Below are positions 1 through 9,044 of a stretch of DNA of 64,000 nucleotides, one piece after another. A program made the translations under genes and the position numbers. The notes under the pieces are model-generated. The model was not told the origin of the DNA, searched no databases, and saw only the letters and a program-made list of their open reading frames with translations. This stretch comes from Tachypleus tridentatus. Taxonomy: Eukaryota > Arthropoda > Merostomata > Xiphosura > Limulidae. The stretch lies in the NCBI RefSeq assembly GCF_004210375.1, contig NC_134830.1, forward strand, positions 1,550,001 to 1,614,000, read 5' to 3'. The stretch's first letter is position 1; each line of letters begins with the position of its first letter.

Positions 1-108
1 NNNNNNNNNNNNNNNNNNNNNNNNNNNNNNNNNNNNNNNNNNNNNNNNNNNNNNNNNNNNNNNNNNNNNNNNNNNNNNNNNNNNNNNNNNNNNNNNNNNN
101 NNNNNNNN
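1..108. other. Assembly gap (N run)
   Basis: All bases are N. The gap directly abuts the 37-bp tandem array, so the array's left edge and the preceding UGDH intron are not resolved. Confidence 0.99.
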
Positions 109-592
109 AAACCTAATGAAAGTTTTAATACCGATTATCATGTTTAAACCTAATGAAAGTTTTAACACTGATTATCATGTTTAAACCTAATGAAAGTTTT
201 AACACTGATTATCATGTTTAAACGTAATGAAAGTTTTAATACTGATTAACATGTTTAAACCTAATGAAAGCTTTAACACTGATTATCATGTTTAAACGTA
301 GTGAAAGTTTTAACACTGATTATCATGTTTAAACGTAATGAAAGTTTTAATACCGATTAACATGTTTAAACCTAATGAAAGCTTTAACACTGATTATCAT
401 GTTTAAACGTAATGAAAGTTTTAACACTGATTATCATGTTTAAACGTAATGAAAGTTTTAATACTGATTAACATATTTAAACGTAATGAAAGTTTTAATA
501 CTGATTAACATGTTTAAACCTAATGAAAGCTTTAACACTGATTAACATGTTTAAACCTAATGAAAGTTTTAATACCGATTAACATGTTTAAA
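109..592. repeat. 37-bp minisatellite, about 13 copies
   Basis: Direct repeats with a period of about 37 bp; each unit holds AAACCTAATGAAAG followed by GATTATCATGTTT. Variants are point changes (cctaat/cgtaat, gattatc/gattaac). It lies 5' of the first visible UGDH exon, so presumably inside a UGDH intron. The left end is cut by the N gap. Confidence 0.95.
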
Positions 593-878
593 TGTATGTT
601 TCTACTAAAAATGAAGCACATGTGAATTTTTGCGATGACTATAAATCCACTCGAAGTAAAAATATATCTCAAGAGGGATGTTATGATTATTAAAACTTTT
701 ATTACAATAAAGTAGTGAACAACATTTCAACCTGAAGATGACCTAGAAGGTTGAAATGTTGGTGTCCACTTTATTTTAACAAAAGTTTTAATAACAATAC
801 TAGCTGTATTCATATACATGTGAATTTTATAACAGTTATCATGATTCAAGCTACTTCTTAATTTCTGTGTATTAGCAG
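593..878. other. Intronic sequence with a long hairpin
   Basis: AT-rich DNA between the 37-bp array and the first visible UGDH exon. Positions 687-794 form an inverted repeat (separate entry). The end carries the splice acceptor ATTAGCAG at 871-878, a tandem NAGNAG acceptor that could splice at 876 or 879. No other gene is seen. Confidence 0.6.
687..794. repeat. Imperfect inverted repeat (about 108 bp hairpin)
   Basis: The left arm starts TTATTAAAACTTTT and the right arm ends AAAAGTTTTAATAA. The centre is AACATTTCAACCT, a short loop around GAAGATGACCT, then AGGTTGAAATGTT. Arms of roughly 45 bp pair with a few mismatches. This resembles a small palindromic (MITE-like) insertion. I associate this kind of core hairpin (cct-GAAGATGACC-...-AGGT) with dispersed repeats in arthropods, but that is recollection, not a search result. 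Confidence 0.75.
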
Positions 879-1009
879 ATAATAGAAATGAACAGATATC
901 AGAGGACTCGATTCGTTCAAAGAATTGCTGAAAAGCTTTTCAACACACTTACTGGTAAAAAAATTACAGTTTTTGGATTCGCTTTCAAGAAGAGTACAGG
1001 GGATACAAG
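879..1009 (+). CDS. UGDH: UDP-glucose 6-dehydrogenase (UGDH), internal exon (first visible)
   Basis: UGDH oxidises UDP-glucose to UDP-glucuronate using two NAD+, in the cytosol. The product feeds glycosaminoglycan synthesis and glucuronidation. This exon reads [20 protein letters not shown] and continues to [12 protein letters not shown]. It matches animal UGDH at the start of the UDP-binding C-terminal domain (about residues 305-345 of the roughly 490-residue protein). The usual FKKDTGDTR motif here has Ser in place of Asp. The acceptor is TTAGCAG (876 or 879 possible) and the donor AG|GTACG follows 1009, leaving phase 2. The four downstream exons join in frame to a stop, giving 164 residues in the window. 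The catalytic-cysteine and Rossmann exons lie upstream, outside the window. Ordinary substitutions and clean splice sites argue for a live gene. Confidence 0.9.
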
Positions 1010-1039
1010 GTACGAAAAATGGAAAACTGTTAGATGTCT

Positions 1040-1425
1040 TCATATTCATTACTCTGTAGTCGGCACTTTCCTCAACATTATTTTGTTTCTTGTGTTTACA
1101 TATCCATTACTCTGTAGTCAGCATTTTCCTCTACATTATTTTGTATCTTGTGTTTACATATCCATTATTCTGTAGTCAGCATTTTCCTCTACATTATTTT
1201 GTATCTTGTGTTTACATATCCATTATTCTGTAGTCAGCATTTTCCTCTACATTATTTTGTATCTTATGTTTACATATCCATTACTCTGTAGCTGGTGTTT
1301 TTCCATACGTTATTTTGAACCTTGTGTTTACATATCCATTACTTTGTAGTTGGCGTTTTTCTATACATTATTTTGTATTTTGTGTTTGCATATCCATTTC
1401 TCTGTAGCTCATGTTATTTCATACA
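1040..1425. repeat. 58-bp minisatellite, about 6.6 copies
   Basis: Units contain CCATTACTCTGTAGTC and ATTATTTTGTATCTTGTG. Divergence rises to the right. It begins about 30 bp after the UGDH donor at 1010, so it lies at the very start of that intron. A 95-residue open frame over 888-1175 is only exon plus repeat read-through. Confidence 0.93.
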
Positions 1426-1439
1426 TTACTTCCTAGTTA

Positions 1440-2160
1440 CTTTTGTCTGAATCACTTTATCAAAATGGTGTTTTCTGGTGACTGTTGTTGTTTCTGAGCA
1501 AGTTGTGTCTGAATCATATTTTGAAGATGTGGTTTCTCTGGTGACTGTTGTTGTTTCCAAGTTAGTTTTATCTGAATCACTTTATCAAAATGTAGTTTCT
1601 CTGGTGACTGTTGTTGTTTCCAAGTTAGTTTTATCTGAATCACATTATCAAGATGTAGTTTCTCCGGTGACTGTTGTTGATTTTGAGCTAGTTGTGTCTG
1701 AATCACATTATCAAGATGTAGTTTCTCTGGTGACTGTTGTTGTTTCCAAGTTAGTTTTATCTGAATCACATTATCAAGATGTAGTTTCTCCGGTGACTGT
1801 TGTTGATTCTGAGCTAGTTGTGTCTGAATCACATTATCAAGATGTAGTTTCTCTGGTGACTGTTGTTGTTTCCAAGTTAGTTTTATCTGAATCACTTTAT
1901 CAAGATGTAGTTTCTCTGGTGACTGTTGTTGTTTCCAAGTTAGTTTTATCTGAATCACTTTATCAAGATGTAGTTTCTCTGGTGACTGTTGTTGTTTCCA
2001 AGTTAGTTTTATCTGTATCACATTATAAAAATGTGGTTTCTCTGGCGGCTGTTGTTGTTTCCAAGTTAGTTTTATCTAAATCACTTTATCAAGATGTAGT
2101 TTCTCTAGTGACTGTCGTTGTTTCCAAGTTAGTTTTATCTGAATCATATTATCAAGAAGC
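1440..2160. repeat. 63-bp minisatellite, about 11 copies
   Basis: Units contain TTATCAAGATGTAGTTTCTC, GGTGACTGTTGTTG and TCCAAGTTAGTTTTATCTG. Because 63 is a multiple of three and the unit lacks stops in one frame on each strand, long repetitive open frames arise on both strands (248 and 189 codons). The two sub-variants GATTTTGAGCTAG and TTTCCAAGTTAG alternate in the middle. It lies in a UGDH intron and is not a gene. Confidence 0.95.
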
Positions 2161-2379
2161 CTTTTTTCTGTTTTTGTTACTTCTGATGGATTATACCAGT
2201 ACAGTGTCAAACTGTTTGGATTAAAATTCTTAAGTAACTATGAATCAATGTTGAAATTTGATATTGTTAAATTGAAGTTTAACATTATGAGAGAATGATC
2301 TGAATATTATCCGTGAGGATAGGATTGACAACATACGAACTGATATAGTTTCATCTGCTATATAATTTTATCATCATAA

Positions 2380-3165
2380 GGTATTGATTGTGTAATATAT
2401 ACTGCCATGATTATTGAAGTTGTACAGTTCTTGTATAATGTATTATACTTTATGTTTTGTGAAGTTGTACAGTTCTTGTATAATGTGTTATACTTTATGT
2501 TTTGTTGTTCATGTATGTATATTAAAGGTATTGATTGTGTAATATATACTGCCATGATTATTGAAGTTGTACAGTTCTTGTATAATGTATTATACTTTAT
2601 GTTTTGTGAAGTTGTACAGTTCTTGTATAATGTATTATACTTTATGTTTTGTGAAGTTGTACAGTTCTTGTATAATGTATTATACTTTATGTTTTGTGAA
2701 GTTGTACAGTTCTTGTATAATGTATTATACTTTATGTTTTGTGAAGTTGTACAGTTTTTGTATAATGTATTATACTTTATGTTTTGTGAAGTTGTACAGT
2801 TCTTGTATAATGTATTATACTTTATGTTTTGTGAAGTTGTACAGTTCTTGTATAATGTATTATACTTTATGTTTTGTGAGGTTGTACAGTTCTTGTATAA
2901 TGTATTATACTTTATGTTTTGTGAAGTTGTACAGTTCTTGTATAATGTATTATACTTTATGTTTTGTGAAGTTGTACAGTTCTTGTATAATGTATTATAC
3001 TTTATGTTTTGTGAAGTTGTACAGTTCTTGTATAATGTGTTATACTTTATGTTTTGTGAAGTTGTACAGTTCTTGTATAATGTGTTATACTTTATGTTTT
3101 GTGAAGTTGTACAGTTCTTGTATAATGTATTATACTTTATGTTTTGTTGTTCATGTATGTATAAG
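2380..3165. repeat. 45-bp minisatellite in two nested blocks
   Basis: The unit starts GAAGTTGTACAGTTCTTG and ends TATACTTTATGTTTTGT. A short block (2 copies, 2417-2506) and a long block (about 13 copies, 2562-3146) share the same left flank (GGTATTGATTGTGTAATA) and right flank (TTGTTCATGTATGTAT). The flank-array-flank structure was therefore itself duplicated before the second block expanded. Open frames here (255 and 214 codons) come from the 15-codon period. It lies in a UGDH intron. Confidence 0.95.
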
Positions 3166-3491
3166 TTACTTTAAAATGTCTAATGCCAATTTTTTTATTC
3201 TGTAAGGAGAAAGGTGTAACAGATTTACTATTATATATTCATTTTAATATTGGTGTTTCTTTTAGTTAAATATATATTTAGAAATGCATGTAACTTATAC
3301 TGTTAAATGTGTATTCCAAATTCTGAGCTATTAACTAAAGCTTTAGAAGATTCTTGAGTGTAAGAATCAACAGTGTACTATGTGTGTATGTAAACACTAG
3401 TTTTGAATATTGTTGTGCAGGATGAAATTTCTAGAAACTCTTTTCATGCCTATAAATCTAACCAGTGCTGCACTTTATGTTGTTGGTTTAC
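3166..3491. other. Unique intronic sequence, no gene seen
   Basis: AT-rich DNA between two minisatellites inside the first visible UGDH intron. No conserved peptide or RNA was recognised on either strand. Confidence 0.5.
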
Positions 3492-4218
3492 AACTTGAGA
3501 GGATGTAACTGTGATTAATGGAATTTAATCAGGAACTTCAGGTATGTTAACTATGAACCTGAGAGGATATAACTGTGATTAATGGGTTTTAATCAGGAAC
3601 TTCAGGTATGTTAGCTATGAACCTGAGAGGATATGTGTGATTAATGGGTTTTAATGAGGAACTTCAGGTATGTTAACTATGAACCTGAGAGGATATAAGT
3701 GTGATTAATGGGTTTTAATGAGGAACTTCAGGTATGTTAACTATGAACCTGAGAGGATATAAGTGTGATTAATGGGTTTTAATGAGGAACTTCAGGTATG
3801 TTAACTATGAACCTGAGAGGATATAAGTGTGATTAATGGGTTTTAATCAGGAACTACAGGTATGTTAACTATGAACCTGAGAGGATATAAGTGTGATTAA
3901 TGGGTTTTAATGAGGAACTTCAGGTATGTTAACTATGAACCTGAGAGGATATAAGTGTGATTAATGGGTTTTAATCAGGAACTTCAGGTATGTTAACTAT
4001 GAACCTGAGAGGATATAAGTGTGATTAATGGGTTTTAATCAGGAACTTCAGGTATGTTAACTATGAACCTGAGAGGATATAAGTGTGATTAATGGGTTTT
4101 AATCAGGAACTTCAGGTATGTTAACTATGAACCTGAGAGTATATAAGTGTGATTAATGGGTTTTAATCAGGAACTTCAGGTATGTTAACTATGAACCTGA
4201 GAGGATATAAGTGTGATT
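3492..4218. repeat. 64-bp minisatellite, about 11 copies
   Basis: Units contain AACCTGAGAGGATATAAGTG, ATTAATGGGTTTTAAT and GAACTTCAGGTATGTTAAC. Variants alternate between AATCAGG and AATGAGG. The last unit is truncated after GTGTGATTAATTAATCAGG. It lies in a UGDH intron. Confidence 0.95.
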
Positions 4219-4699
4219 AATTAATCAGGTATATAATAACTTTATTGATCAAAAAATCAATGTGTTACTGGCAAAAAAAATAGAAGTGATTCAGTGAAGT
4301 GTTGATAAAGTGAAATGTTGATAAATGTAGTTAAGTGAATTGTCAACTTATCATTAATTCACTAATCTTCAACTATGAGATATCAAGGAAGTTTCAGCTA
4401 TTTTTAATAACTATTATTATAAATTGTATTACTATTGGTGTGATGAAATATATTCATATTAAGAAAAAATATTTGTGAATCAGTTTTATTGGCAAATATC
4501 ATAAATGGAATACATATCAACATTTATTTAACTTCAGTTTCAGGCATATGGTGTTGTAATATATAACAAGTCATTGAAATTACAGTTTACTCCTTTAATT
4601 AGGAGACCTCATCCTACCCTGGTGTGAATGTCATTCCTCTGTGAGTTGATTTCGGATTAGAGTGAATCACTCACAATAAGTTCTCAAATGATTTCTGAT
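4219..4699. other. Intronic sequence, no gene seen
   Basis: AT-rich intron. From about 4600 the composition changes (ACCTCATCCTACCCTGG and onward) and merges into the 71-bp array, as if the array grew inside a dispersed repeat spanning about 4600-6773. I could not find ends for such an element. Confidence 0.4.
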
Positions 4700-5905
4700 T
4701 ATGGTGTCTGTGTTGTGGACCACAGCTGTGGTATATATGATTCTTATGGTTCTGTCCTTTACTACCCCTCGTTCGTGTCTGTGTTGTGGACCACAGCTGT
4801 GGTATATATGATTGATATGCTTCTTTCCTTTACTACCCCTCGTTCGTGTCTGTGTTGTGGACCACAGCTGTGGTATATATGATTGTTATGCTTCTTTCCT
4901 TTACTACCCCTCGTTCGTGTCTGTGTTGTGGACCACAGCTGTGGTATATATGATTGTTATGCTTCTTTCCTTTACTACCCCTCGTTCGTGTCTCTGTTGT
5001 GGACCACAGCTGTGGTATATATGATTGTTATGGTTCTGTCCTTTACTACCCCTCGTTCGTGTCTGTGTTGTGGACCACAGCTGTGGTATATATGATTGTT
5101 ATGCTTCTTTCCTTTACTACCCCTCGTTCGTGTCTGTGTTGTGGACCACAGCTGTACTATATATGACTTTTATGCTTCTTTCCATTACTACCCCTCGTTC
5201 GTGTCTGTGTTGTGGACCACAGCTGTGGTATATATGATTGTTATGCTTCTTTCCTTTACTACCCCTCGTTCGTGTCTGTGTTGTGGACCACAGCTGTGGT
5301 ATATATGATTGTTATGGTTCTGTCCTTTACTACCCCTTGTTCGTGTCTGTGTTGTGGACCACAGCTGTGGTATATATGATTGTTATGGTTCTGTCCTTTA
5401 ATACCCCTTGTTCGTGTCTGTGTTGTGGACCACAGCTGTGGTATATATGATTGTTATGCTTCTGTCCTTTACTACCCCTCGTTCGTGTCTGTGTTGTGGA
5501 CCACAGCTGTGGTATATATGATTGTTATGCTTCTGTCCTTTACTACCCCTCGTTCGTGTCTGTGTTGTGGACCACAGCTGTGGTATATATGATTGTTATG
5601 CTTCTGTCCTTTACTACCCCTTGTTCATGTCTGTGTTGTGGACCACAGCTGTGGTATATATGATTGTTATGCTTCTGTCCTTTACTACCCCTCGTTCGTG
5701 TCTGTGTTGTGGACCACAGCTGTGGTATATATGATTGTTATGGTTCTGTCCTTTAATACCCCTTGTTCGTGTCTGTGTTGTGGACCACAGCTGTGGTATA
5801 TATGATTGTTATGCTTCTGTCCTTTACTACCCCTTGTTCGTGTCTGTGTTGTGGACCACAGCTGTGGTATATATGATTGTTATGGTTCTGTCCTTTACTA
5901 CTACT
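4700..5905. repeat. 71-bp minisatellite, about 17 copies, with a 14-bp palindrome per unit
   Basis: Each unit contains GTGTTGTGG, the perfect palindrome ACCACAGCTGTGGT, then TATATATGATTGTTATG and CCTTTACTACCCCTCGTTCG. The palindrome combines two inverted RUNX-type cores (ACCACA/TGTGGT) around an E-box (CAGCTG). Open frames of about 70 codons restart every 71 bp and are artefacts. It lies in the UGDH intron between 1010 and 6880. Confidence 0.95.
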
Positions 5906-6455
5906 TCGTATGAGGATGTTATTACCTTTGGATTGTTGTAGCCTATGCACCACAGTTGGGGGAGTTGATTCTATGTGATAGGCATTCTTTTGATACTAGA
6001 TGTGAATTCCCAGATTGATAGTTCAGAGATAATCCTCTTATCATTCATGGGAATCAGTGCAGGTCTTAATTCTAGATTTTGGATTGGAGGATAAGACTGT
6101 GTGATCTTTATCCTACCTTTGAATTTATGTTGATACCCCGTGGAGGTTTTGTATGCAGGTGATACATTGATAGGTTTCACCATGCCATGATAACTCTACA
6201 TCCAGAGCATATCCATGTTTACCCACTTTTATCTTGTGGGGTTGACTTATCATTACTTCCTGTAGGAAGGGTCACTTTCCTACCACATTCTCTCAGATGT
6301 GCTTCTTTCAGTTTCTACCCTTATGTCTTACACACCTGGGTGAAGAATGGTGTTATTCTCATCTTCTGATCTATTTTCAATGGTATTCTTCAGATACTTC
6401 TGTGATTTCTTCTTACTGTGAGATTCTAGAGGAGGTAAGTGCCATATTGGAAGTT
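5906..6455. other. Intronic sequence, probably part of a dispersed repeat
   Basis: It has a higher GC content than its surroundings and is followed directly by the 6456-6773 inverted-repeat element. Open frames of 60-70 codons (5971-6183 on -, 6187-6369 on +) match no family I know. An old mobile element is likelier than a gene. Confidence 0.35.
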
Positions 6456-6773
6456 ATAATTTATCTATACTGAAAATGTACTTACCTCTGCCACACTTTC
6501 TAATTTATTGATGCTGACACCTTTTACCAATTTCAAAGTGATAGTGTCGTATAGGAAGTCACGTGTATCGTACTGCTGTTGGTCAAGAAGTGGTGCATCA
6601 GAGTTTACATGAGAGACATGTTGGAATATTGTATTTCCAATGGAAGGGGGAGTGGAAAGCTTGTGGCATACATAAATAGTTTGCTCACAGAGGGCAGCAC
6701 TGAACACAAATAAATGATGTAATAGGAAGGTAAGTATTTATTAGAAATACATTTTCAGTGTAGGAAAAATTAT
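6456..6773. mobile_element. MITE-like element with about 25-bp terminal inverted repeats
   Basis: The left end ATAATTTATCTATACTGAAA-ATGTA (6456-6480) matches the reverse complement of the right end TACATTTTCAGTG-TAGGAAAAATTAT (6748-6773) with about four differences. The interior of about 270 bp has no convincing coding frame; the 80-codon - strand frame at 6465-6707 matches nothing known. This is compatible with a non-autonomous DNA transposon in the UGDH intron, ending about 110 bp before the next exon. No clear target-site duplication was seen. Confidence 0.5.
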
Positions 6774-6880
6774 ATTTTTTATAATCCTTTTCATATGTAA
6801 TTAAAAATTTTGTTTTCTCATTTTTAAATACAATCAAACTTTTCTCATTTAATATTAACAACTGATTGTTAATATTGTAG

Positions 6881-6976
6881 AGAATCTCCTGCTATCTATG
6901 TCTGTAAACATCTGTTAGAAGAAGGAGCCCTCTTATCCATTTATGACCCCAAAGTAAATCAACAACAAATAATTGA
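6881..6976 (+). CDS. UGDH: UGDH exon (UDP-binding domain)
   Basis: The acceptor AATATTGTAG|A ends at 6880 and the donor GA|GTAAGT begins at 6977. The first base completes Arg of GDTR. The exon reads ESPAIYVCKHLLEEGALLSI and then YDPKVNQQQIIE. This corresponds to [20 protein letters not shown] and YDPKV in human UGDH, the beta-alpha-beta unit of the C-terminal UDP-sugar domain. It leaves phase 2. The intron before it (about 5.9 kb) holds five minisatellites and the MITE-like element. Confidence 0.93.
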
Positions 6977-7283
6977 GTAAGTCTGGACATTCATACAGCT
7001 TAGTGAAGGTATAATGAATATAATAATTTTGATATAAACATGTCATGCTTGATGTAGTGTATTTGGACCTTAGTAAATTAGGTTTTATTCACTTTCTGTT
7101 AAGACATTTTTAAAATCTTATTATAAGCAAACATGTCTGCTTCATAGTTTTAATACAACTCAAGATTATTCAAGTTAGAATAAAACATGAACTGACTGTT
7201 TATTACACAGAAAACTAACCTTATTCAAATTACAAAACAGTAAAGGTTTTTATTTATAATTTTGTCTTTTATCTTGTTTATAG
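6977..7283. other. UGDH intron, no other feature
   Basis: A short AT-rich intron of 307 bp with a GTAAGT donor and an acceptor ending TTTATAG. Nothing else was recognised. Confidence 0.8.
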
Positions 7284-7324
7284 AGATCTCACACACCCAG
7301 ATATTACAGATGAACCAGAAAAAG
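7284..7324 (+). CDS. UGDH: UGDH small exon (41 nt)
   Basis: The acceptor TTGTTTATAG ends at 7283. The exon encodes (E)DLTHPDITDEPEK plus the first base of Val and ends before GTCTTG. It matches the VDLSHPGVSEDD segment of vertebrate UGDH. The donor GTCTTG is weak, but the phase (2 in, 1 out) fits both neighbours exactly, which supports the call. It is followed by a 701-bp AT-rich intron. Confidence 0.85.
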
Positions 7325-8025
7325 GTCTTGTGTGTTTGTTTTTCTTATTGTGTTTCATGTTGTATCATATTGAAGTACATACGTTTATAAGTGACTTATC
7401 TATAGTGTAGTTAAAAGGTTTTTATTTAATGATAAAACTATTATAATGCTTTCCTTCATGACGTTTTCCTCATAGTTTTAATGCCTACTGACCTATTTTC
7501 TTACAATATTAAATGATCTTTATATGACTTATCGTTTGAGTAATATTTTCAATGATATGGAAACAAAGAAATAATACTAGAATATAAATAATCTCATTTT
7601 TCCAACATTATGGTATTTGTAAGTTACTGATATTCCTGAGCATGAAATTTAAAAAATTTAAAAATACAACCATCAGATGACCAGTTGTTTTACTATTAAA
7701 TGACTAGTTGCTTTACTATTTAAAGGTAAGTCTTCTTCATAGACCTTTCCAGTGCTTGATTTATCATAACTTTTACTGATATGCCATGTATTTTATCTAT
7801 ATAAAAATATTCTACTCATAAGTGATAAAACTATTCATTTGAGAATTTTTTAACCTTACATGGCCATAGCATCTGTCTTCTTTACCAATTTCACTAAAAC
7901 GTATATCATTAGAATGAATTAGGTTCAAGCTACTCATGTTTTTCTGCTGCCATTTTATTGTTCTTAATCACTGAACCTTCCTTAAAACTGTCCAATATAT
8001 TATGTACAAGGCCTTTTATCTGCAG
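7325..8025. other. UGDH intron, no other feature
   Basis: AT-rich DNA of 701 bp ending in TTTTATCTGCAG. No repeat array, mobile element or coding signal was recognised. Confidence 0.7.
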
Positions 8026-8117
8026 TTCTAGAGTTGCTGTCATTTCATACAAATCCATATTCAGCCTCAGAAGGAGCCCATGCAGTGGTCATCTGTACAG
8101 AGTGGAGTGAGTTCTTG
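8026..8117 (+). CDS. UGDH: UGDH exon (GAHAVVICTEW motif)
   Basis: The acceptor TTATCTGCAG ends at 8025 and the donor TTG|GTATGT begins at 8118, leaving phase 0. The peptide is (V)LELLSFHTNPYSASEGAH followed by AVVICTEWSEFL. The GAHAVVICTEW block is nearly invariant in animal UGDH and is the clearest family signature in the window. It is followed by an intron of about 11.5 kb packed with LINE, Tc1 and SINE insertions. Confidence 0.95.
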
Positions 8118-8560
8118 GTATGTTTAGGCTTTGAAAATAATATAAACATAAGACATGAGAGTTGTTACAGGGAAAGAGGGACTTGTGAAAAGAGTAATGG
8201 GGAATATAGTTTAAGATTCTAACTCTATGGTTACAAGTTGTATGTCATGTAACCATGAGATTAGTTACTACAAGTTTTTCACAGACTGTTATAAACAATA
8301 AAAATTTAAATTTTTTTATTAAGTATTTAACTAAAGAATTGTTTATCATTTTTATTATGACATTTTGCACTCATAATGCTAACTATATGATACAAAGTGG
8401 TTTTGAATATGTGATTAAAAATATTTGTTTTGTGTAAAAACTTTAAAATCGCATTTGTGTAATATCTCAAACCTAATAGATATATATTAAACATTTTTAT
8501 TCAGTAAAATTTTAAATGTTATCATATGTTTGCTCTAATGTACTTGATTATCTGTACTTT
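8118..8560. other. Start of last UGDH intron, no gene seen
   Basis: AT-rich unique intron between the UGDH donor and the first LINE-derived bases. Short open frames here (8034-8222 includes the exon; 8255-8437) are not supported as genes. Confidence 0.6.
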
Positions 8561-8603
8561 AGAACTCAGCACTAAAAATGTTGGATCCTGTCCATCACCA
8601 GGG
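8561..8603 (+). mobile_element. Older LINE copy, left part of the interrupted host
   Basis: The segment AAAAATGTTGGATCCTGTCC up to CCATCACCAGGG matches the younger LINE's own sequence at 12752-12783 (AAAGATGCTGGACCCCATTC, CATCACCAAGG). The matching text resumes at 14947. This is therefore a 5'-truncated older copy split by the LINE at 8604-14946. CCATCACCAGGG (8592-8603) is the target site. Confidence 0.8.
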
Positions 8604-9044
8604 CCCCTCGGTGTGGATTCCTGTACTTGGTGAGGGGACCTCCCAGGGAAGGTTCTGTTCTATCTGGTTACCTTCTCTAGGATCTAAACATCCACCCACG
8701 TGTTTGCCGTGCGTGGCGACCCGTGAAGGGGATGAGAGAATCCTGGTTGGTGAGGGGTCCAACCCTAACACACCACTTTGGCCTCGAATTCCTGTAGACG
8801 GGCGGCCTTTGGGTGGCCCCCCTTGGGTCAATCGGCTGGTCCACTTGGACTAAATTCAACCAAGTGCCAATGCTGGATGTTCTCAACGGGTGTTGTGGAC
8901 ATTGTGCCTGATGCTGGTGTTTGGGTATAGTGCTCACGAAACCCTAGCGTTGCTGCATTGTCCTTGCGTGACTTTGTAGTGCGTCCCCTTGTATGGCTCC
9001 ATGGTGGGTGGGGTCAGTGGGTACCGAAATTTTTCCTTTTTCCT

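Noticed and set aside
2407-3205. 255- and 214-codon repetitive frames (VVQFLYNVLYFMF, MKLYSSCIMYYTLCF)
   Set aside because: Both are read-through of the 45-bp array in different frames inside a UGDH intron.
5971-6369. Frames MVKPINVSPAYKTSTGYQ (-) and MITLHPEHIHVYPLL (+)
   Set aside because: No family match that I know, no splice context and probably inside an old dispersed repeat.
8578-8937. Frames of 78-91 codons on both strands (GPSVWIPVLGEGTSQG and others)
   Set aside because: They lie in the GC-richer 5' UTR of the LINE; the same region in copies 2 and 3 does not keep the frames.
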